In this document: positions 6,699-10,485 of the stretch, one piece after another | Position numbering within the stretch: the first letter of the stretch is position 1 | Layout: every line of letters begins with the position of its first letter | Notes under the pieces: generated by a model | Told to the model about the DNA's origin: nothing | Seen by the model: the letters and a program-made list of their open reading frames with translations, nothing else | The model's database searches: none | Made by a program: the position numbers and the translations under genes | From: JAAXTX01 sp035560715 | GTDB taxonomy: Bacteria; Patescibacteriota; Minisyncoccia; Moranbacterales; UBA1568 | Reading direction: 5' to 3' | DNA: 10,485 nucleotides | NCBI GenBank assembly: GCA_035560715.1 | Contig: DATMYW010000013.1 | Location: 1 to 10,485, forward strand

Positions 6699-6770
6699 AT
6701 GGTCCCCAAGGATGCGTTTCCATCGGCCGTCTTCCTGCTTACATTGCTGTACGAAGTTTGTTGCGTGTAG
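6699..6770 (+). CDS. Short ORF of 23 residues with a good ribosome site, possibly a gene remnant
   Basis: GGGAGGA, 5 bases before the ATG at 6699, is a strong ribosome site, very similar in setting to that of the broken TPM gene (GGAATAATG in both). The product has a hydrophobic centre (AVFLLTLLYEV) and stops at TAG 6768-6770. It begins 17 bases after the TPM stop, as a next gene in an operon would. No family is recognisable. It may be a tiny membrane peptide or, more probably given its broken neighbour, the start of a gene whose remainder has been lost. Between 6771 and the terminator at 6852 I see nothing else. Confidence 0.25.
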   Translation: MVPKDAFPSAVFLLTLLYEVCCV

Positions 6771-6851
6771 TTGTGAGTGGGCGACCGCTCGTAGCAATTT
6801 GGTATGAATGACTCGGGCGTGGTTCGCAAAGGGGACTCTACAAAAAAAAGT

Positions 6852-6883
6852 AAAAATACCCGGTATAATAGCCGGGTATTTTT
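6852..6883. terminator. Intrinsic terminator, bidirectional
   Basis: AAAAATACCCGG (6852-6863) and CCGGGTATTTTT (6872-6883) form a perfect 12-bp stem with an 8-base loop TATAATAG and A/T flanks on both sides, so it can end transcription from either direction. It closes the TPM-lipoprotein unit ahead of the Fur gene. The loop contains a TATAAT hexamer (6864-6869) that could also act as a -10 box for the Fur gene, although no convincing -35 lies 17 bases before it. Confidence 0.8.
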
Positions 6884-6904
6884 ATTGCGACTATGTTGCA
6901 ATAA
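6882..6904. promoter_or_regulatory. 7-9-7 palindrome, likely Fur-family operator
   Basis: TTATTGC (6882-6888) and GCAATAA (6898-6904) are exact inverse complements around 9 bases, ending 8 bases before the Fur-family ATG at 6913. Fur-family dimers bind AT-rich palindromes of about 19-23 bp, and such operators are commonly found in front of the regulator's own gene. Size, symmetry and position fit autoregulation; which metal regulator class it belongs to cannot be told from the sequence. Confidence 0.5.
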
Positions 6905-6912
6905 GATAAGAA

Positions 6913-7350
6913 ATGGATTATCATGCCGATATGGAAACCGCAGAGCTTGAAAAGAAAATCCGGGAGCGGAACGGACGGATGACCAGGGTCCGAAAGGCGA
7001 TGCTGGATTTTTTCGGTACCGCGGAAACCCCGCTTACGGCGACGTCTATTCTGGAACTGCTCGCGAGACGGAGGATTACGGCGAATCGCACGACGATTTA
7101 TCGGGAGCTGCGATTTCTCGAGGATACGGGAGTCATCCATGAGGTGCGCATCATCGGTCATGGTCGGTCTTTCGAACTTTCTGGCGGACACCGGCATCAC
7201 CTGGTCTGTCTCGGTTGTCACGACGTGAAATCGGTAGCGTTCAAGAATCATCTCGACAGCGAGGAAGAGCGACTGCTACGCGACGAGCGATTCCGCGTAT
7301 CGGATCATTCGCTCGAGTTTTACGGGTTGTGCGACAAATGCTCTGAATAA
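6913..7350 (+). CDS. Fur-family metal-dependent transcriptional regulator
   Basis: The 145-residue protein should be a dimeric DNA-binding repressor sensing a metal ion or peroxide. The winged helix covers about residues 14-80, with the recognition segment ITANRTTIYRELRFLEDTGVIHE at 55-77. The dimerisation domain shows the typical metal ligands: a His cluster HRHH (93-96), CLGC (99-102) and CDKC (140-143); the two CxxC pairs form the structural zinc site. The length is normal for the family. Two in-frame ATGs (6913 and 6931) are possible and neither has a clear ribosome site; 6913 is kept because it keeps the whole N-terminal helix. The gene ends 12 bases before a heavy-metal exporter, so this pair is probably one operon and the exporter's substrate is probably the sensed metal. 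Whether it is Fur, Zur, Mur or PerR is not decidable here. Confidence 0.88.
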   Translation: MDYHADMETAELEKKIRERNGRMTRVRKAMLDFFGTAETPLTATSILELLARRRITANRTTIYRELRFLEDTGVIHEVRIIGHGRSFELSGGHRHHLVCLGCHDVKSVAFKNHLDSEEERLLRDERFRVSDHSLEFYGLCDKCSE

Positions 7351-7362
7351 CCAGTCATCCGC

Positions 7363-8289
7363 ATGTACATGTACGACCTATTCATCGATGCGCTTATCGA
7401 TAGCGCGAAAACGATACCCTTTCTTCTGGCGGTGTATATCGGAATCGAGTTCATCGAGTCCTCGTACACCCGGAAGATCCTCGAGAAGATCGAGAAAGCC
7501 GGCTCCGCGGGTCCGATCGCGGGTGCGCTGGCCGGGATCCTGCCTCAATGCGGGTTCTCCGTGTTCGCGACCGCCCTGTATACCCAGCGGCTGCTGACCA
7601 TCGGCACCCTTATGGCCGTCTATCTGGCCACGTCGGACGAGGCGCTCCCGGTCATGCTTTCGCATCCAGGCGGAGCGAGTCTTATTCTGCCGCTTATCAT
7701 TACCAAGCTGGTCATAGCCGTCGTCTTCGGATATCTTCTCGACCTCGCATATCGGAAGGATCGGAAGCGGATTCTGGGTCATATAGCGGCGTATAATCAT
7801 GGAAATGACGAGCCGGGGCATATGCATTGCGATGTCCTCGACGAGCACGCGTGTTGCGGACATCACGTCGACGAATCAGCGCAAGGATTCGACATGAGAC
7901 GGCTGCTCTTGCATCCGTTGAGGCATGCTCTCAAGATATTCACGTTCATTTTTCTGACGACGCTTGTGCTGAACCTGGCGTTCTCCAGGCTCGGCGATGA
8001 GACGATGGCAAACATTTTCCTGAATGGAGGCTTTTTCCAGCCGATCCTCTCGGCCTTTTTCGGTCTCATCCCTAATTGTGCGGTTTCGGTCGGCATTACC
8101 GAACTCTATCTGAGAGGGGTCCTTACGTTCGGCTCCGCGATAGCCGGGCTTTCCGCAAACGGCGGTCTCGGGATCCTGATCCTTTTCAAGGAAGAGAAAG
8201 ATAAAAAAGAGGCGCTCCGGATCGTAGGCCTGCTCTTCGGTATCAGCGTCGTCTCCGGACTCCTGGTCCAGTACTTCGTGCGGTTCTGA
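7363..8289 (+). CDS. 10-TM metal exporter, ArsP_2 / putative manganese transporter family
   Basis: The 308-residue membrane protein matches the family annotated as putative 10-TM heavy-metal exporter (ArsP_2) or putative manganese transporter. It is made of two related halves, each with a diagnostic motif: GILPQCGFSVFATALY (58-73) followed by ATSDEALP (89-96) in the first, and GLIPNCAVSVGITELYL (234-250) followed by AGLSANGGLG (261-270) in the second. Between the halves (about 140-175) is a hydrophilic loop rich in His and Cys (His146, His153, His155, Cys156, His162, Cys164, Cys165, His167, His168), probably a cytosolic metal-binding segment. It follows the Fur-family gene by 12 bases with no ribosome site of its own, suggesting translational coupling. 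The substrate is not established; arsenic is historical naming, and the Fur partner favours a divalent metal. ATG 7363 is used; ATG 7369 is equally possible. Confidence 0.85.
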   Translation: MYMYDLFIDALIDSAKTIPFLLAVYIGIEFIESSYTRKILEKIEKAGSAGPIAGALAGILPQCGFSVFATALYTQRLLTIGTLMAVYLATSDEALPVMLSHPGGASLILPLIITKLVIAVVFGYLLDLAYRKDRKRILGHIAAYNHGNDEPGHMHCDVLDEHACCGHHVDESAQGFDMRRLLLHPLRHALKIFTFIFLTTLVLNLAFSRLGDETMANIFLNGGFFQPILSAFFGLIPNCAVSVGITELYLRGVLTFGSAIAGLSANGGLGILILFKEEKDKKEALRIVGLLFGISVVSGLLVQYFVRF

Positions 8290-8304
8290 GCGGATTCTGA
8301 CAGC

Positions 8305-8583
8305 TCACTTCCCGAGCGAGTCCCGGTGGACGGAGAAGGTACTTCTTAGGGTGTCGTGGATCTTCCGACGTTCGATGAGGACTCCGGTCGTCTCTTCTCA
8401 GGAGAGGATGTCGATCGAATGCACGCGGAAGATACGGATGTACGATTCGAGCCTGAGCGTGCCGGGGATGATTCGGCATGGATCTGCGGCCGCTTCCGGA
8501 ATCGAAGTAGTCGACCGATATTTCTATAGGGATATACGGGGACCGCGCGCAGATCGTCTCGTACCGTGGGATACGGAGCGTGC
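8305..8583 (-). pseudogene. Degenerate C-terminal fragment of a TrmB-like regulator
   Basis: The minus-strand frame ending at TGA 8307-8305 reads GVLIERRKIHDTLRSTFSVHRDSLGK. This aligns without gaps to the end of the intact TrmB-like protein encoded at 9668-10402 (GVIIESAKIHATLFAIFTAHWESLSK). Just upstream, HSIDILS-stop-EETTG corresponds to HIAILSWDEMTG, with the Trp codon turned into TGA at 8400-8398. LESYIRIF farther upstream matches IESDILLF. Beyond about 8463 similarity becomes faint and needs a frame change (RDDLRAVPVYP, perhaps for DREDFHRTKID). No DNA-binding domain remains. It lies between the exporter gene and the terminator at 8685. It is a decayed paralogue, not a product of the intact copy by recent duplication, since the DNA has diverged considerably. 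Confidence 0.75.
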
Positions 8584-8684
8584 TTATCGAACATCTGGAC
8601 ATTGCAGATATCATGCGGCAGATATCCTCTCTCGTATGGAAGACGGTCGCATGATGACTCCCGCGGCCGAAACGTTCAAATAAG

Positions 8685-8716
8685 AAAGACCCCCGATACC
8701 TGATTCGGGGGTCTTT
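8685..8716. terminator. Intrinsic terminator, bidirectional
   Basis: AAAGACCCCCGA (8685-8696) and TCGGGGGTCTTT (8705-8716) form a perfect 12-bp stem with an 8-base loop. A T-rich run (TTTGTTTT) follows on the plus strand and TTTCTTATTT on the minus strand. It lies 17 bases past the dehydrogenase stop and can also catch read-through from the metal-exporter operon. Confidence 0.85.
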
Positions 8717-8733
8717 GTTTTCTGCGGGCACGG

Positions 8734-9552
8734 TTACGTCCGTGAATGATTCGCCAGGAGCAGTACGCCTATTTTTCCGGTCAGTCTTCTTGAAAGCAAG
8801 CGGCAGAGCGCGGCGAGCCCCTTGTTCTGGATGCCGGGGATGACGATGCTCTTTCGACGAAACATCGCGTCGACGCCGGCCGCGGCGACTTCTTCCGAGG
8901 ACATGACGAGGAACGAGAGTCTGTTGAAAAGCAACGTGTCGTTCAGTTTCGCCCGTTTCATCATTTCAGATTCGGTTCCTCCGGGGCAGAGAACGGTGCA
9001 GGAAACGCCCGTCCCGACGAGCTCCTCATGAAGCGCAGTCGTAAAACTGTTGATGAACGACTTTGTTGCCGCATACAGCCCCGTTAATGGGACGGGCGTG
9101 AAGCCGGCGACCGATGAGACATTCAGGATCATGCCGTATCCTCGCCTGACCATGTCAGCCGCGAACAGACGCGTCAGCCGCGTGAGACAGGCTACGTGGA
9201 CGTTCAGCATGCGTGTCATGTCTCCGAGATCATTGTCAACGATCGGTCCGCCTATCGCGAATCCGGCGTTATTGACGAGGATATCGACCGTTTGCCCGAG
9301 CGATACGATCGTTTCGTACACCTTCTCCGCCGCGTCGGATTCACTGAGATCCTGAACGATGACGACCGCATCGACTCCGTATCCGCCTTTCAGTTGCGTG
9401 GCGATCTTCTCCAGTGCTGATCTGTTTCTCGCGACCAGTATAATCGTGTCGCATCCCCGTTTGGCCAGTTCGTTGACGATCGAACGCCCTATGCCGCTCG
9501 AAGCGCCGGTGACAAGCGCGGTTTTTCCCGCTCCGTCAGGAATATTTTTCAT
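8734..9552 (-). CDS. Classical short-chain dehydrogenase/reductase (SDR)
   Basis: The 272-residue protein should be an NAD(P)-dependent oxidoreductase acting on a hydroxyl or carbonyl group of an unknown substrate. The dinucleotide site TGASSGIG is at residues 15-22; Arg42 in VARNR after strand 2 suggests NADP(H). NNAG is at 94-97, the catalytic serine lies in NVSSVAG (144-150), and YAATK gives Tyr160 and Lys164. The C-terminal part (about 230-272) contains a hydrophobic basic stretch (GLAALCRLLSRRLTGKIGVLLL) that may touch membrane, as in the DltE/YqjQ-like SDR group. An upstream in-frame start at 9657 exists, but GAGGAGG lies immediately before the ATG at 9552 and SDR homology begins there. 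It is downstream of the TrmB-like gene on the same strand, separated by 115 bases that contain its own candidate promoter. The specific reaction cannot be assigned. Confidence 0.88.
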   Translation of the reverse strand: MKNIPDGAGKTALVTGASSGIGRSIVNELAKRGCDTIILVARNRSALEKIATQLKGGYGVDAVVIVQDLSESDAAEKVYETIVSLGQTVDILVNNAGFAIGGPIVDNDLGDMTRMLNVHVACLTRLTRLFAADMVRRGYGMILNVSSVAGFTPVPLTGLYAATKSFINSFTTALHEELVGTGVSCTVLCPGGTESEMMKRAKLNDTLLFNRLSFLVMSSEEVAAAGVDAMFRRKSIVIPGIQNKGLAALCRLLSRRLTGKIGVLLLANHSRT

Positions 9553-9556
9553 GTTT

Positions 9557-9565
9557 CCTCCTCCC
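9557..9565 (-). promoter_or_regulatory. Strong Shine-Dalgarno site with a small hairpin before it
   Basis: Read on the minus strand, GGGAGGAGG ends four bases before the ATG at 9552 and fixes that start. A short CCCGA-TT-TCGGG inverted repeat (9563-9574) overlaps the first bases of the site, and a run of seven A (T on the plus strand) precedes it. The hairpin could modulate access to the site, but the stem is only 5 bp. Confidence 0.65.
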
Positions 9566-9628
9566 GAAATCGGGATTTTTTTCGTTATTGGTGGGATGTC
9601 GTTTGTAAAGATCTGCATGTGACCGGAA

Positions 9629-9657
9629 ACCATACCATATCCGCTGTGAGCTGGCAA
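9629..9657 (-). promoter_or_regulatory. Candidate promoter of the dehydrogenase gene
   Basis: On the minus strand TTGCCA (9657-9652) and TATGGT (9634-9629) are 17 bases apart, matching consensus at 5 and 4 of 6 positions. The leader would be about 70 bases. It would let the dehydrogenase be expressed apart from the TrmB-like gene. Confidence 0.38.
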
Positions 9658-9667
9658 GCGAATTGCG

Positions 9668-10402
9668 TCAATCGGTTTTGGAAAGTGATTCCCAGTGAGC
9701 GGTAAAAATAGCGAAAAGAGTCGCGTGTATTTTGGCGCTTTCGATGATGACGCCGGTCATCTCATCCCAGGAAAGGATGGCGATGTGGCGGCTGCCGAAG
9801 AGTAGGATGTCGGATTCGATGGAATCTCCGCCCTTGGTGTCGATTTTGGTGCGGTGAAAATCCTCACGATCCTTTTCGTGATAGGATCTGGTTTCCGGCA
9901 GGTCCGGCACGATGACATCGGTATAAATACGCTTTTCCTTACGGACCGGGCGGTAATATCGGTCAAACCATGGCTCGTCCGTCCGGAACGATCCGGCTGA
10001 CAGCCAGCCACGGATGGGCGTATCGGGGTAGAGGAGTGTTTCCTTGTATATATCCTTGATTCCTTCTATTCCTTCAAAAAAAAGGATCTTCGGCTTGTGG
10101 TCGATCAGATTGGTGATGGCAAGAAGGGAGGGAAGAATCGAATCAGCCGTCCGTTCCGCCTCCTGGGCGAGTTCCTTGAGTCGTCGCGGATCCTCCGCCA
10201 CATAAAGAACTTTCTTTCGGTTTTTTGTCGTTTTTATTAGTCCGCGTTCCCGGAGTGTTTCGATGATGCCGTATGCGGTCGTGCGCTTAAGCTTTGCTTT
10301 CTGGGAAATCCGTTGAACGGACGCCTCCCCGAGTTCGAGTGCCGCAAGGTAGACTGCCGCCTCGTTGTCCGAGAAGCCGAGTTTTCTGAGTCGGGGTATC
10401 AT
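9668..10402 (-). CDS. TrmB-family transcriptional regulator
   Basis: The 244-residue protein is a probable DNA-binding regulator of the TrmB type. Residues 1-68 form the winged helix: LRKLGFSDNEAAVYLAALELG, then RISQKAKLKRTTAYGIIETLRERGLI, then a basic wing. Residues 70-100 form a helical linker (PRRLKELAQEAERTADSIL) that likely makes the dimer coiled coil. Residues 105-240 form the effector domain with no recognisable sugar-binding signature (FFEGIEGIKDIYKETL, DVIVPDLPETRSYHEKDRED, SDILLFGSRHIAILSWDEMTGVIIES). TrmB proteins in archaea control sugar transport; in bacteria the ligands are mostly unknown. The ATG at 10402 has no ribosome site and a leader of only about 27 bases. An operator-like palindrome spans the predicted transcription start, indicating autoregulation. 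The nearest target candidate is the dehydrogenase downstream. A decayed paralogue of its C-terminus lies at 8305-8583. Confidence 0.85.
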   Translation of the reverse strand: MIPRLRKLGFSDNEAAVYLAALELGEASVQRISQKAKLKRTTAYGIIETLRERGLIKTTKNRKKVLYVAEDPRRLKELAQEAERTADSILPSLLAITNLIDHKPKILFFEGIEGIKDIYKETLLYPDTPIRGWLSAGSFRTDEPWFDRYYRPVRKEKRIYTDVIVPDLPETRSYHEKDREDFHRTKIDTKGGDSIESDILLFGSRHIAILSWDEMTGVIIESAKIHATLFAIFTAHWESLSKTD

Positions 10403-10412
10403 ACGAATATTA

Positions 10413-10430
10413 TGTCGTCTAAATCCGACA
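10413..10430. promoter_or_regulatory. TGTCG-N8-CGACA palindrome, candidate TrmB-like operator
   Basis: TGTCG (10413-10417) and CGACA (10426-10430) are exact inverse complements around 8 bases, with AT-rich flanks continuing the approximate symmetry. The predicted transcription start (near 10429) falls on its edge, so a bound regulator would block initiation. Its location 11 bases before the regulator's own start codon suggests autorepression. Confidence 0.45.
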
Positions 10431-10435
10431 AAATA

Positions 10436-10464
10436 ATGATAACCAAAAACGTAAGAAAAATCAA
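10436..10464 (-). promoter_or_regulatory. Promoter of the TrmB-like regulator gene
   Basis: On the minus strand TTGATT (10464-10459) and TATCAT (10441-10436) lie 17 bases apart, matching consensus at 4 and 5 of 6 positions. The -10 hexamer is identical to that of the Qng1 gene. The remaining bases to 10485 are AT-rich and hold no recognisable gene. Confidence 0.5.
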
Positions 10465-10485
10465 CTTATAGAGCCACAATATATG

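Noticed and set aside
6490..6723. Proline-rich minus-strand ORF opposite the TPM tail
   Set aside because: The Pro/Ser runs are merely the antisense of the Gly/Ser-rich tail codons of the TPM protein.
8351..8683. 110-residue plus-strand ORF between the exporter and the dehydrogenase
   Set aside because: It has no family features, and the opposite strand shows clear homology to the TrmB-like C-terminus.
9563..9583. Plus-strand terminator formed by CCCGA-AA-TCGGG and a T7 run
   Set aside because: The stem is only 5 bp with a 2-base loop and no plus-strand gene ends nearby.
9553..9657. 35-residue N-terminal extension of the dehydrogenase
   Set aside because: It has no SDR similarity, overlaps the candidate promoter, and the GAGGAGG ribosome site fixes the start at 9552.
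1..10485. tRNA, rRNA, CRISPR array, transposase, phage or restriction genes
   Set aside because: No cloverleaf, spaced direct repeats, terminal inverted repeats or relevant protein motifs were found on reading both strands.

Overview
This is a bacterial chromosomal window of mid-range GC. It has bacterial -35/-10 promoters, Shine-Dalgarno sites, intrinsic terminators, an Lgt-type lipoprotein-maturation enzyme and a lipobox signal peptide. TGA is used as a stop. The TrmB-type regulator, the divergent Lgt homologue and the large anchored ZU5-like protein would fit a Patescibacteria/CPR-like or other poorly sampled lineage, but no marker gene here fixes the taxon, so that is only a guess. I see no rRNA, tRNA, CRISPR array, insertion sequence or phage gene.

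Left part (1-4468). A promoter and a strong ribosome site drive a queuosine-salvage nucleosidase (Qng1/DUF2419) on the plus strand. Converging on it is a minus-strand operon: a 709-residue membrane-anchored protein with a ZU5-like domain, then an Lgt-like diacylglyceryl transferase, joined by a 4-base stop/start overlap. The 3' end of the Lgt frame runs into what looks like the 5' remnant of a guanylate-kinase-like P-loop gene.

Middle part (4330-6912). A compact divergent promoter pair separates the anchored-protein operon from a plus-strand potassium channel with an unusual order: RCK (NAD-binding) domain, two-helix pore with TVGYGD, RCK domain. Next is an AT-richer stretch with an inverted repeat at a promoter. 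It leads to a TPM-domain (YgcG-like) lipoprotein gene broken by three frameshifts, then a very short ORF with a good ribosome site, then a strong terminator.

Right part (6880-10485). A Fur-family regulator and a 10-TM metal exporter (ArsP_2 / putative manganese transporter family) form a tight plus-strand pair behind a 7-9-7 palindrome, a likely metal-homeostasis operon. On the minus strand are a TrmB-type regulator with its own promoter and an operator-like palindrome over the predicted transcription start, and a short-chain dehydrogenase. Beyond a bidirectional terminator lies a degenerate second copy of the TrmB C-terminal domain.

Themes are metal and ion handling (Fur, exporter, K+ channel), envelope and lipoprotein biology (Lgt, lipoprotein, anchored protein) and nucleotide-base salvage (Qng1). 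At least three broken genes (guanylate-kinase-like, TPM, TrmB-like) point to ongoing gene decay, or for the TPM gene possibly to sequencing error. No obvious new defence or mobile system is visible. The least explained items are the 709-residue protein paired with Lgt and the RCK-pore-RCK channel.
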